This document shows positions 49,010 through 57,496 of a stretch of DNA of 64,000 bases, in pieces. This DNA comes from Klebsiella aerogenes. Lineage in GTDB: Bacteria > Pseudomonadota > Gammaproteobacteria > Enterobacterales > Enterobacteriaceae. The position numbers and the translations under genes were made by a program. Location of the stretch: the NCBI GenBank assembly GCA_029027985.1, contig CP119076.1, forward strand, positions 3,284,422 to 3,348,421, given 5' to 3'. The notes beneath the pieces are model-generated. The model was not told the origin of the DNA, ran no database searches, and saw nothing but the letters and a program-made list of their open reading frames with translations. Within the stretch, counting starts at the first letter, position 1. The number at the start of each line of letters is the position of its first letter.

Positions 49010-49909
49010 ATGATCTTCAACATTCAGCGCTACTCCACCCATGACGGCCCGGGGATCCGCACCGTCGTCTTCCTCAAAGGTTGTTCGCTAGGCTGCCGTT
49101 GGTGTCAGAACCCGGAAAGCCGCGCCCGTAGCGAAGATCTGCTGTATGACGCGCGACTGTGTCTTGACGGCTGTGACCTGTGCCAGCAGGCGGCGCCGGA
49201 CATCATTACCCGCAAGCTAGACGGGCTAATTATTCATCGGCAAAAGGTGACCGCCGGGCATATCGCCGCCCTGCGCGACTGCTGCCCAACCACCGCGCTG
49301 GTGGTCTGCGGCGAAGAGAAAAGCGTCGAAGACATAATGGCGACAGTGCTACGCGACAAACCGTTTTACGATCGCAGCGGCGGCGGTGTCACCCTCTCCG
49401 GCGGCGAGCCCTTTATGAATCCGAAGTTGGCGCAGGCGCTATTGCAGGCCAGCCATCAGGCGGGCATTCATACCGCGGTCGAAACCTGTCTGCACGTACC
49501 GTGGAAATATATTGCGCCTTCGCTGCCCTTTATCGACCTGTTTCTGGCCGACCTGAAGCACGTCGACGATGCCGTTTTCCAGCAGTGGACTGACGGTAGC
49601 GCCCGCCGGGTGCTGGATAACCTGCAACGTCTGGCACAGGCAGGTAAAAAGATGATTATTCGCGTCCCGCTCATCCCGGGATTTAACGCCAGCGAAGCCG
49701 ACATTACCGCGATTACCGATTTTGCCGCTGACCGCCTGCAGGTCAGCGAAATCCATTTCCTGCCGTACCACACGCTGGGAATGAACAAATATCAACTACT
49801 CAGTCAGCCCTATACCGCACCGGATAAACCGTTGGCCGCTCCCAAGCTGCTGGCCTTTGCGCAACAGTACGCGCAGAGCAAAGGTTTAACCGCGACCCTA
49901 CGAGGATAA
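49010..49909 (+). CDS. pflE: Glycyl-radical enzyme activase PflE (YbiY)
   Basis: 299 residues, radical-SAM activase. Cys25-x3-Cys29-x2-Cys32 ([10 protein letters not shown]) binds the AdoMet-coordinating 4Fe-4S cluster. An inserted ferredoxin-like segment carries further cysteines ([18 protein letters not shown]). SGGEPFMNP is the GGE AdoMet motif. It makes the glycyl radical in the protein encoded 3 bp downstream. Preceded by an FNR box, fitting anaerobic use. Confidence 0.94.
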   Translation: MIFNIQRYSTHDGPGIRTVVFLKGCSLGCRWCQNPESRARSEDLLYDARLCLDGCDLCQQAAPDIITRKLDGLIIHRQKVTAGHIAALRDCCPTTALVVCGEEKSVEDIMATVLRDKPFYDRSGGGVTLSGGEPFMNPKLAQALLQASHQAGIHTAVETCLHVPWKYIAPSLPFIDLFLADLKHVDDAVFQQWTDGSARRVLDNLQRLAQAGKKMIIRVPLIPGFNASEADITAITDFAADRLQVSEIHFLPYHTLGMNKYQLLSQPYTAPDKPLAAPKLLAFAQQYAQSKGLTATLRG

Positions 49910-49912
49910 CTT

Positions 49913-52345
49913 ATGACCACTTTGCAACTGGATACTCTGAGCGCGCGCATTCAGGCGCACAAAATGGCGCTGGTGCATATTGTTAAGCCGCCGGTCTGTA
50001 CCGAGCGCGCACAGCACTACACGGCGATGTATCAGCAACATCTCGATAAGCCGATCCCGGTACGCCGCGCGCTGGCGCTGGCTTACCATCTGGCGGAACG
50101 CACTATCTGGATCAAGCACGATGAGCTGATCGTCGGCAACCAGGCCAGCGAAGTTCGCGCCGCGCCGATTTTCCCGGAATATACCGTCAGCTGGATTGAG
50201 AAAGAGATTGATGACCTGGCCGACCGTCCGGGCGCCGGTTTCGCGGTGAGTGAAGAGAACAAACGCGTGCTGCATGAAGTATGCCCGTGGTGGCGCGGCC
50301 AGACCGTGCAGGACCGCTGCTACGGCATGTTTACCGATGAACAAAAGGCGCTGCTCGCCACCGGTATCATCAAAGCGGAAGGCAATATGACCTCCGGCGA
50401 TGCCCACCTGGCGGTCAACTATCCGCTGCTGCTCGAAAAAGGCCTCGACGGAATGCGCGCGAAAGTCGCTGAACGCCGCTCGCGCATTAATTTGACGGTA
50501 CTGGAAGATCTGCACGGCGAACAATTCCTGAAAGCGATTGATCTCGTGCTCGCCGCCGTCAGCGATCACAGCAAACGCTTCGCCGCGCTGGCACGCGACA
50601 TGGCGGCACAGGAGTCGCGCGAATTCCGCCGCGACGAGCTGCTGGCGATCGCCGAAAACTGCGAGATTATCGCCCATGAGCCGCCGAAAACCTTCTGGCA
50701 GGCGCTACAGCTGTGCTACTTCATTCAGCTGATCCTGCAGATTGAATCCAACGGCCACTCGGTCTCATTTGGCCGCATGGACCAGTATCTCTATCCGTAC
50801 TACCGCCGTGACGTCGAACTGCAGCAGTCGCTGGAGCGCGAACAAGCCATCGAACTGCTGCACAGCTGCTGGCTGAAACTGCTGGAAGTCAACAAAATCC
50901 GCTCTGGCTCGCACTCTAAGGCTTCCGCTGGCAGCCCGCTGTATCAGAACGTCACCATTGGCGGCCAGAATCTGATCGACGGTCAGCCGCAGGACGCGGT
51001 CAACCCGCTGTCGTATTCGATCCTCGAATCCTGCGGCCGTCTGCGATCTACCCAGCCGAACCTCAGCGTGCGTTACCATGCCGGGATGAGCAACGATTTC
51101 CTTGACGCCTGCGTGCAGGTGATCCGCTGCAGCTTTGGCATGCCGGCGTTTAATAACGATGAAATCGTGATCCCGGAATTTATCAAGCTCGGTATTGAGC
51201 CACAGGACGCCTACGACTATGCCGCCATCGGCTGTATCGAAACCGCAGTCGGCGGCAAGTGGGGCTACCGCTGCACCGGCATGAGCTTCATCAACTTCGC
51301 TCGCGTGATGCTGGCGACGCTGGAAGGCGGCCGCGACGCCACCAGTGGTCAGGTATTCCTGGCGCAGGAACATGCGCTGTCAAAAGGTAACTTCGCCAAC
51401 TTCGAGCAGGTGCTGGAAGACTGGGATAGCCAAATTCGCTACTACACTCGTAAATCAATCGAGATTGAGTACGTTGTCGACACCATGCTTGAGGAGAACG
51501 TCCACGATATTCTCTGTTCGGCGCTGGTGGATGACTGCATCGAACGGGCGAAGAGTATTAAACAAGGCGGCGCGAAATATGACTGGGTCTCCGGCCTGCA
51601 GGTCGGTATCGCCAACCTCGGCAACAGCCTGGTCGCGGTGAAAAAGCTGGTCTTCGATCAGGGCGCTATCGGCCAACAACAACTGGCGAAGGCGCTGGCG
51701 GAAGATTTCGACGGGTTAACTCACGAGCAGCTGCGCCAGCGATTGATCAACGGCGCGCCGAAGTACGGCAACGATGACGACAGTGTCGATATCCTGCTGG
51801 CCCGCGCGTATCAAACCTATATTGACGAGCTGAAGCAGTATCACAACCCACGCCACGGTCGTGGCCCGATCGGCGGCAACTATTACGCCGGAACCTCGTC
51901 TATTTCCGCCAACGTGCCGTTCGGCGCGCAAACCATGGCGACGCCAGATGGCCGCAAAGCGCATTCCCCACTGGCGGAAGGGGCCAGCCCGGCTTCCGGC
52001 ACCGACCATCTGGGGCCGACGGCGGTCATTAGTTCGGTGGGTAAACTGCCGACTGACGCCATCCTCGGCGGCGTGCTGCTGAACCAGAAACTGAACCCGT
52101 CAACGCTGGAAAACGCGTCTGATAAGCAGAAGCTGATGGTGCTGCTGCGTACCTTCTTCGAGGTGCATAAGGGCTGGCACATCCAGTACAACATCGTGTC
52201 GCGCGAGACGTTGCTGGAGGCGAAAAAACACCCTGACCAGTATCGCGATTTAGTGGTCCGCGTCGCCGGTTACTCAGCGTTCTTTACCGCCCTGTCGCCG
52301 GATGCGCAGGACGATATTATCGCCCGTACCGAACATACGCTGTAA
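49913..52345 (+). CDS. pflF: Glycyl-radical enzyme PflF (YbiW)
   Basis: 810 residues, same length as E. coli YbiW. The radical glycine is Gly786 in RVAGYSAFF. The thiyl-radical cysteine is predicted as Cys441 in AIGCIETAVGG, with Glu443 in the GCxE pattern of dehydratase-type members rather than the Cys-Cys of pyruvate formate-lyase, so despite the name it is unlikely to be a formate-lyase. My recollection, not verified, is that E. coli YbiW has been reported to act on 1,5-anhydroglucitol 6-phosphate, giving 1-deoxyfructose 6-phosphate that FsaA then splits. Operon with pflE. Confidence 0.92.
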   Translation: MTTLQLDTLSARIQAHKMALVHIVKPPVCTERAQHYTAMYQQHLDKPIPVRRALALAYHLAERTIWIKHDELIVGNQASEVRAAPIFPEYTVSWIEKEIDDLADRPGAGFAVSEENKRVLHEVCPWWRGQTVQDRCYGMFTDEQKALLATGIIKAEGNMTSGDAHLAVNYPLLLEKGLDGMRAKVAERRSRINLTVLEDLHGEQFLKAIDLVLAAVSDHSKRFAALARDMAAQESREFRRDELLAIAENCEIIAHEPPKTFWQALQLCYFIQLILQIESNGHSVSFGRMDQYLYPYYRRDVELQQSLEREQAIELLHSCWLKLLEVNKIRSGSHSKASAGSPLYQNVTIGGQNLIDGQPQDAVNPLSYSILESCGRLRSTQPNLSVRYHAGMSNDFLDACVQVIRCSFGMPAFNNDEIVIPEFIKLGIEPQDAYDYAAIGCIETAVGGKWGYRCTGMSFINFARVMLATLEGGRDATSGQVFLAQEHALSKGNFANFEQVLEDWDSQIRYYTRKSIEIEYVVDTMLEENVHDILCSALVDDCIERAKSIKQGGAKYDWVSGLQVGIANLGNSLVAVKKLVFDQGAIGQQQLAKALAEDFDGLTHEQLRQRLINGAPKYGNDDDSVDILLARAYQTYIDELKQYHNPRHGRGPIGGNYYAGTSSISANVPFGAQTMATPDGRKAHSPLAEGASPASGTDHLGPTAVISSVGKLPTDAILGGVLLNQKLNPSTLENASDKQKLMVLLRTFFEVHKGWHIQYNIVSRETLLEAKKHPDQYRDLVVRVAGYSAFFTALSPDAQDDIIARTEHTL

Positions 52346-52353
52346 GTTAAATC

Positions 52354-52440
52354 CCCCGGAGGCGGCGCGTTGCGCCTGTCCGGGCTACCCGACGGCACAA
52401 GCCCCGTAGCCCGGACAGGTGCGCAGCACCGCCTCCGGGG
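52354..52440. repeat. BIME: two inverted REP units between pflF and ybiV
   Basis: An ~35-bp imperfect inverted repeat: the left arm begins CCCCGGAGGCGG and ends GTCCGGGCTAC; the right arm is its complement and ends GCCTCCGGGG. It may end or stabilise the pflEF message. Confidence 0.8.
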
Positions 52441-52504
52441 AAGTCGTTTACCGAAGCTGCAGGTTCACGCTCAAGAGTTCTCTCCTGCACATTGGTGAAC
52501 GCAA

Positions 52505-52520
52505 ACTTTCATTCGAAATA
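52505..52520 (+). promoter_or_regulatory. Operator-like site B upstream of ybiV
   Basis: ACTTTCATTCGAAATA shares its first 14 bases with site A upstream of pflE. It lies 68 bp before the ybiV start codon and just upstream of a CRP-like site. Confidence 0.65.
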
Positions 52521-52524
52521 AATT

Positions 52525-52540
52525 TGTGCTCCACATCACA
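52525..52540 (+). promoter_or_regulatory. Candidate CRP site upstream of ybiV
   Basis: TGTGCTCCACATCACA matches the CRP pattern TGTGA-N6-TCACA with one mismatch. A -10-like TAGAAT follows at 52548-52553. It suggests catabolite control of ybiV. Confidence 0.5.
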
Positions 52541-52587
52541 TTGTAATTAGAATGTTACTGGTCGAAGTTAAGCCAGGAGCACCTCTT

Positions 52588-53403
52588 ATGACCGTTAAAG
52601 TTATCGTCACCGATATGGACGGAACTTTTCTCAATGACGCCAAGCAGTACGATCGCCCGCGTTTCCTTGCGCAGTTTGCACAGCTTAAACAGCAAGGTAT
52701 TGAATTCGTTGTCGCCAGCGGCAATCAGTACTATCAGCTGATCTCCTTTTTCCCGGAAATTCGCGAGCAGATTTCATTCGTCGCTGAAAACGGCGCTCTG
52801 GTTTATGAACATGGCAGCCAGCTGTTCCACGGCGAACTGACCCGCCATGAATCACAGGTGGTGATTGGCGAGCTGCTAAAAGATCCGCAGTTGAATTTCG
52901 TCGCCTGCGGCCTGCAGAGCGCGTATGTCAGCGATAAAGCGCCTGACGCCTTCGTCGAGCTGATGTCGAAGCACTACCATCGCCTGCAGCGGGTAAGCGA
53001 TTATCAACGCATCGACGATACGCTGTTTAAGTTTTCCCTTAATCTGCCGGATAGCGATATCCCGCAGCTCATCGGCAAGCTGCACGTGTCGCTCGACGGC
53101 ATTATGAAGCCAGTGACCAGTGGCTTTGGCTTTGTCGATTTGATTATCCCCGGTCTGCATAAAGCCAACGGCATCAGCCGCCTGCTCAAACGCTGGAATA
53201 TCTCGCCGCAGGAGTGCGTGGCGATTGGCGATAGCGGCAATGACGCCGAAATGCTGAAGCTGGTGAAATACGCCTTCGCCATGGCCAACGCCGCCGACAA
53301 CATCAAGGCTATCGCCCGTTTCACCACCAATGACAATAACCATCACGGCGCGCTGAACGTGATTCAGGCCGTGCTTGATAACACCACTCCCTTCAACGAT
53401 TGA
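52588..53403 (+). CDS. ybiV: HAD-family sugar phosphatase YbiV
   Basis: 271 residues from ATG 52588 ([14 protein letters not shown]), with CAGGAG upstream; the frame runs 36 nt further upstream without support. HAD motifs [18 protein letters not shown], Lys in LHKANGIS and GDSGNDAEM with a C2B cap. The E. coli enzyme (structure known) dephosphorylates hexose phosphates, with activity on fructose 1-phosphate and others reported. Has its own promoter region with operator site B. A paralogue of YbjI. Confidence 0.94.
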   Translation: MTVKVIVTDMDGTFLNDAKQYDRPRFLAQFAQLKQQGIEFVVASGNQYYQLISFFPEIREQISFVAENGALVYEHGSQLFHGELTRHESQVVIGELLKDPQLNFVACGLQSAYVSDKAPDAFVELMSKHYHRLQRVSDYQRIDDTLFKFSLNLPDSDIPQLIGKLHVSLDGIMKPVTSGFGFVDLIIPGLHKANGISRLLKRWNISPQECVAIGDSGNDAEMLKLVKYAFAMANAADNIKAIARFTTNDNNHHGALNVIQAVLDNTTPFND

Positions 53404-53514
53404 TGCCTTCACCGGGGTATTCCGCCCCGGCTTTTCTATTTTGTGCGCCGCTGCATGATTTTAAACTTGCATTAACTTTATTTTAACTTAAATTAACGTT
53501 TGTAAGATTTAATA

Positions 53515-53528
53515 CTTTCGAATGAAAG
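53515..53528 (+). promoter_or_regulatory. Operator-like site C upstream of ybiU
   Basis: CTTTCGAATGAAAG is the exact reverse complement of the 14-bp site A core. It begins 30 bp before the ybiU start codon, directly after a -10-like TTTAAT (53508-53513), so it would cover the transcription start. Confidence 0.65.
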
Positions 53529-53544
53529 ATACAGCGAGGTTATT

Positions 53545-54810
53545 ATGGCTGCTCTCCCGACCCACGAAGCATTACCCGCCGATCACAAAGCGGCAATTCG
53601 CCAGATGAAGCAAGCGCTGCGGGCGCAAATCGGCGATGTCCAGGCGGTCTTCGACACACTCTCGGCGCGCATTAACGAGCGCCTGCAAGAGATCGATGCC
53701 CTGAAGGCCGCTGGTCAGCCAGTCTGGCCAACGATCCCGTTCAGCGATATCGCCCAGGGAAAGGTGAGCGACGCCCAGCGTGAAGCCGTCAAGCGCCGCG
53801 GCTGCGCGGTCATTAAAGGCCACTACCCGCGCGAGCAGGCGCTGGCGTGGGATAACGCGATGCTGGAATACCTTGACCTCAACCATTTTGACGATGTCTA
53901 CAAGGGGCCCGGTGACAGCTTCTTCGGTTCGCTGGAGGCCTCGCGCCCGGAGATCTACCCGATCTACTGGTCGCCATCGCAAATGCAGGCGCGGCAGAGC
54001 GATGAAATGGCGGCGGTACAATCCTTCCTTAACCGCCTGTGGCGCTTTGAACATGACGGCAAGCGCTGGTTCGATCCGGACGTCAGCGTGATTTATCCGG
54101 ACCGCATTCGCCGCCGTCCGCCAGGCACTACTTCGAAGGGGCTCGGCGCGCATACCGACTCCGGCGCGCTGGAGCGCTGGCTGCTGCCCGCCTATCAGCA
54201 GGTTTTCGCCAACGTCTTTAACGGCAATATCGACGCTTATGATCCGTGGGACGCGGCACATCGCACCGAAGTGGAAGAGTACACCGTCGACAACACCACC
54301 AAATGTTCCGTCTTCCGTACCTTCCAGGGCTGGACCGCGCTGTCCGATATGATCCCGGATCAGGGGCTGCTGCACGTGGTGCCGATCCCGGAGGCGATGG
54401 CTTATGTTCTGCTGCGCCCGCTGCTCGACGATGTACCTGAAGATGAGCTCTGCGGCGTCGCGCCAGGCAAGGTACTGCCTATTTCAGCGCAGTGGCATCC
54501 CCTGTTAATTAAGGCGTTGAGTTCGATTCCGGCGCTAAATGCCGGCGATTCCGTCTGGTGGCACTGCGATGTGATCCATTCGGTGGCGCCGGTGGAGAAT
54601 CAACAGGGCTGGGGCAACGTGATGTACATCCCCGCCGCGCCGATGTGCGAAAAGAACCTGGCCTACGCGCAGAAGGTGAAGGTCGCGCTGGAAAAAGGCG
54701 CTTCACCGGGGGATTTCCCGCGCGAGGATTATGAATGTGACTGGCAGATGCGCTTCACCGTCGACGATCTCAATAGCTACGGCAAGCGCGCATTAGGCAT
54801 GAAGGTTTAA
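53545..54810 (+). CDS. ybiU: DUF1479 protein YbiU, predicted Fe(II)/2-oxoglutarate dioxygenase
   Basis: 421 residues, same length as E. coli YbiU. A facial triad is suggested by His203-x-Asp205 (LGAHTDSG) and His345 (HCDVIHSVAPV), with an Arg-rich RIRRRPPGT stretch before the first. The enzyme's substrate is unknown. ATG 53545 follows GCGAGG. Its stop overlaps that of the LacI-type gene by 3-4 bp (convergent). Confidence 0.88.
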   Translation: MAALPTHEALPADHKAAIRQMKQALRAQIGDVQAVFDTLSARINERLQEIDALKAAGQPVWPTIPFSDIAQGKVSDAQREAVKRRGCAVIKGHYPREQALAWDNAMLEYLDLNHFDDVYKGPGDSFFGSLEASRPEIYPIYWSPSQMQARQSDEMAAVQSFLNRLWRFEHDGKRWFDPDVSVIYPDRIRRRPPGTTSKGLGAHTDSGALERWLLPAYQQVFANVFNGNIDAYDPWDAAHRTEVEEYTVDNTTKCSVFRTFQGWTALSDMIPDQGLLHVVPIPEAMAYVLLRPLLDDVPEDELCGVAPGKVLPISAQWHPLLIKALSSIPALNAGDSVWWHCDVIHSVAPVENQQGWGNVMYIPAAPMCEKNLAYAQKVKVALEKGASPGDFPREDYECDWQMRFTVDDLNSYGKRALGMKV

Positions 54811-55880
54811 TCATCGTACAGTCCTTGCTGTTCAACGGCGGTATGGCTCTTACCTGGCCGTATCCGCCGTACGGAGTCTCGCACTACCAGTGTGCCGTGC
54901 AGCAGTAGCGAACCGTGCGGCGCTTCCGGGCGCAGCAGACGTTGCTGCAGAAGATGTACTGCCTCGCTGCCCAGTTCGTCTCTCGGCACATGCACCGCCG
55001 TCAGCGGCACGTCCTGAATCGCCGCCAGATTAAAACCGTCGATACTCATCACCGAGACATCCTGCGGCACACGCAGACCACGCTTTTGCAGCGCGCTGAC
55101 GGTACCGGCGGCCATAAAATCGCCGCCCACCAGAAACGCCGTCGGCAACGGTCTTCCCTGCAACCCATCAAGCCAGGCGCCCACCTGCTCTTCCGTTTCT
55201 CTGGCGCTAAAGTTGGCGACGCTAATCAGGTCGCGACTGCCTGTAAAGCGCAGGTTACGCGCCCGCCACGCTTCCTTGATACCCACCAGCCGCAGCTCCA
55301 TCGTGTAGCGACGCAGGCACATCACGTTCATCACCGCCCGATGCCCCATCTCGAACAGATAGCGGGCCGCGCACTGGCCAATCAGTCGATGGTCCGGCGC
55401 AATCGATGGCAAGCGCATCGCCTCGTCACGGCAGTTAATTAATACGCAAGGCCTGCCGAGATCCGCCGCCAGGCCATGAATATGCGGATCGTCAATCCCC
55501 AGCAAAACGGCGGCCTGGGTATCGGTCTCATTCATGCGGGCAAGAAACAGATTCGCATCGCTGTCGTTCTCTTCCAGCGCGCAGTAGCGCAGACGTACCT
55601 CATGCGGCGAAAGCGCGCTGTTGATGCTCTGAACCACGCGGTAATAGAAGATATCCGAACGTTCATCGAAGGCGCGCTGCGGCGCAAAGACCAGCAGATT
55701 ATTGAGCAGCAGTCGCCCGGCGGCCAACCCCTGCATCACGCCAAGTTCGCGTGCGCAGGTGAGTACCGTCTGGCGCGCCTTTTCGCTGGTATTCGCTTTG
55801 CCCGCTAACACTCTCGATACCGTGCTGGCCGACAGTCCGGTACGGGCGGCAATCTCGGCAACGCGCAGCTTTTTGTCCAT
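54807..55880 (-). CDS. LacI/GalR-family transcriptional regulator
   Basis: 357 residues from the ATG at 55880 (MDKKLRVAEIAARTGLSAST); an upstream frame to 55961 lacks support. Helix-turn-helix at about residues 5-27 (VAEIAARTGLSASTVSRVLAG), hinge helix, then a periplasmic-binding-like sensor domain (FFLVGGDFMAAGTV-type segment, SVMSIDGFNL). It would bind a sugar or sugar phosphate. Sits between ybiU (convergent) and an MFS-GH31 operon (divergent). An ATTCGAAA sequence overlaps its own leader. I do not recall it at this locus in E. coli K-12. Confidence 0.9.
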   Translation of the reverse strand: MDKKLRVAEIAARTGLSASTVSRVLAGKANTSEKARQTVLTCARELGVMQGLAAGRLLLNNLLVFAPQRAFDERSDIFYYRVVQSINSALSPHEVRLRYCALEENDSDANLFLARMNETDTQAAVLLGIDDPHIHGLAADLGRPCVLINCRDEAMRLPSIAPDHRLIGQCAARYLFEMGHRAVMNVMCLRRYTMELRLVGIKEAWRARNLRFTGSRDLISVANFSARETEEQVGAWLDGLQGRPLPTAFLVGGDFMAAGTVSALQKRGLRVPQDVSVMSIDGFNLAAIQDVPLTAVHVPRDELGSEAVHLLQQRLLRPEAPHGSLLLHGTLVVRDSVRRIRPGKSHTAVEQQGLYDD

Positions 55881-55897
55881 TTTGTGATCCAGCTCCG

Positions 55898-55921
55898 ATT
55901 CGAAAATGAAAGAATTTTCAT
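55898..55921. promoter_or_regulatory. Degenerate operator-like site D upstream of the LacI-type gene
   Basis: On the minus strand it reads CTTTCATT-TT-CGAAT, related to sites A-C but with two extra bases; it also holds an ATGAAA-N4-TTTCAT inverted repeat. It lies 18 bp upstream of the regulator's start codon, suggesting autoregulation. Confidence 0.4.
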
Positions 55922-56038
55922 ACTCCACAAAGCCTGTTAAACAAGCAAATTTTCTCATCAATTATGAGAACTACGTCATTTGATGAAAAAAATTGCACAA
56001 ATAGCGCTATTGCCCACCGCCATTCTCCCTTAGTTTGA

Positions 56039-56049
56039 ATTGGTCCAAT
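56039..56049. promoter_or_regulatory. ATTGG/CCAAT palindrome 1 upstream of the MFS gene
   Basis: ATTGGTCCAAT is an 11-bp palindrome overlapping a candidate -35 (TTGGTC, 56040-56045). It is unlike the TTCGAA sites, so probably belongs to another regulator. Confidence 0.45.
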
Positions 56050-56068
56050 ATCTTCCATACTAGTTATA

Positions 56069-56082
56069 CCAATGAATATTGG
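56069..56082. promoter_or_regulatory. CCAAT/ATTGG inverted repeat 2 upstream of the MFS gene
   Basis: CCAAT and ATTGG flank GAAT. It lies about three helical turns from palindrome 1 and directly after a -10-like GTTATA (56063-56068). Confidence 0.45.
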
Positions 56083-56179
56083 AATAAAAATAAATTATTC
56101 AAATAGTTATCGCTACTACGTGACTGCCCAGGGATTGAGGTCGTCACTTTCCCCTACAAAACATCTTGTGGAGAGTTCT

Positions 56180-57481
56180 ATGAGTCAAGGCCTCAACAAC
56201 GATATGGCGGCCAGCAAAACGCGGCGTGTAGTAAAAAATCTGCGCTGGTGGATGCTGGTATTGTTCTTACTTGGCGTCACCGTCAACTACATCACCCGCA
56301 ACTCGCTGGGAATCATTGCCCCGGAGCTGAAAGCGACCCTCGGCATCACCACCGAACAATACTCGTGGATAGTCGGCGCTTTTCAGCTGGCTTACACCAT
56401 TTTCCAACCGCTGTGCGGCTGGCTTATCGATGTTATCGGTCTCAAACTGGGCTTTATGATTTGCGCCACCCTGTGGGCGGTGGCGTGTATCGCCCATGCT
56501 GGCGCTGGCAGTTGGCTGCATCTGGCTATTTTGCGCTTCTTCATGGGCGGCGCTGAGGCAGCGGCTACCCCGGCAAACGCCAAAACCATTGGTGAGTGGT
56601 TCCCAAAATCGGAACGACCTATCGCCGCCGGTTGGGCAGGCGTCGGCTTCTCCATCGGCGCGATGCTGGCGCCGCCGATTATCTACTTCGCTCACGCCTC
56701 CTTCGGCTGGCAGGGCGCGTTCATGTTTACCGGCGTGCTGGCGTTGCTGTGGGTGATACTGTGGTGGATATTCTATCAAAACCCGGAAAAGCACCCGAAT
56801 CTCGGCAAAAGCGAACTGGAATTCATCAAGCAGGATAATGAAGCGCCGCCGGTGAAACTGCCCTTCTTCACCGCCCTCAAGACCGTCTCGAAGAATAAAC
56901 GTTTCTACGGTATCGCCATCCCAGCCTTTATGGCGGAACCCGCCTGGGCGGTTCTGAGCTTCTGGGTGCCGCTGTACCTGGCGAAAGAGCACGGAATGGA
57001 TCTCAAGCAGATTGCCATGTTCGCCTGGCTGCCGTTCCTCGCCGCCGACCTGGGCAGCGTCGTCAGCGGCTACCTCACCCGCCTGTATGTCCGCTGGTTC
57101 GGTTGTACGCGAGTGAATTCGGTGATCGCCAGTTCGGTGACCGGCGCATTCCTGATGATTTCGCTGGCTCTCGTCGCCATCACCCGCGATCCCTATATCA
57201 CTATCGTCCTGATCTCCATTGGCGGTTTCGGCCACCAGATCATCTCCTGCATGCTCAGCGCGCTGGTGGTGGAGTCCTTTGATAAAGGGCAGATGGCGAC
57301 GGTTAATGGCATGCGCGGGTCTGCCGCGTGGATCGCCAGCTTCCTGTTCTCATTATTAATCGGGGTGACCGCCGACAAAATTGGCTTCAACCCGCTGTTT
57401 ATCGCCATGGGCTTCTTTGACCTGATTGGCGCTGTTTTCCTGGTGACATTTATTGCTGAACGTCGCGCCAAGCGCGCCTGA
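56180..57481 (+). CDS. MFS transporter, anion:cation symporter (hexuronate ExuT-like)
   Basis: 433 residues from ATG 56180 (MSQGLNNDMAASKTRR), with TGGAGAG upstream; the frame extends to 56072 but crosses the promoter region. Twelve helices. The segment NYITRNSLGIIAPELKATLG, the GWLIDVIGLKLGF motif-A loop and NAKTIGEWFPKSERPIA are typical of the ACS family, which carries hexuronates and other sugar acids. Only 15 bp separate it from the GH31 gene, so it probably imports that enzyme's substrate. Confidence 0.88.
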   Translation: MSQGLNNDMAASKTRRVVKNLRWWMLVLFLLGVTVNYITRNSLGIIAPELKATLGITTEQYSWIVGAFQLAYTIFQPLCGWLIDVIGLKLGFMICATLWAVACIAHAGAGSWLHLAILRFFMGGAEAAATPANAKTIGEWFPKSERPIAAGWAGVGFSIGAMLAPPIIYFAHASFGWQGAFMFTGVLALLWVILWWIFYQNPEKHPNLGKSELEFIKQDNEAPPVKLPFFTALKTVSKNKRFYGIAIPAFMAEPAWAVLSFWVPLYLAKEHGMDLKQIAMFAWLPFLAADLGSVVSGYLTRLYVRWFGCTRVNSVIASSVTGAFLMISLALVAITRDPYITIVLISIGGFGHQIISCMLSALVVESFDKGQMATVNGMRGSAAWIASFLFSLLIGVTADKIGFNPLFIAMGFFDLIGAVFLVTFIAERRAKRA

Positions 57482-57496
57482 GAGTGGATATAAAAT

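Noticed and set aside
49898-50677. 259-codon minus frame opposite pflF
   Set aside because: Antisense of a conserved enzyme with no supporting signals.
52354-52440. Large inverted repeat considered as a riboswitch or transposon end
   Set aside because: The arms match REP/BIME sequence found elsewhere in the window, and no transposase or target duplication is present.
56267-57235. 322-codon minus frame opposite the MFS transporter
   Set aside because: Antisense of membrane helices; highly polar, no domain, no start signal.
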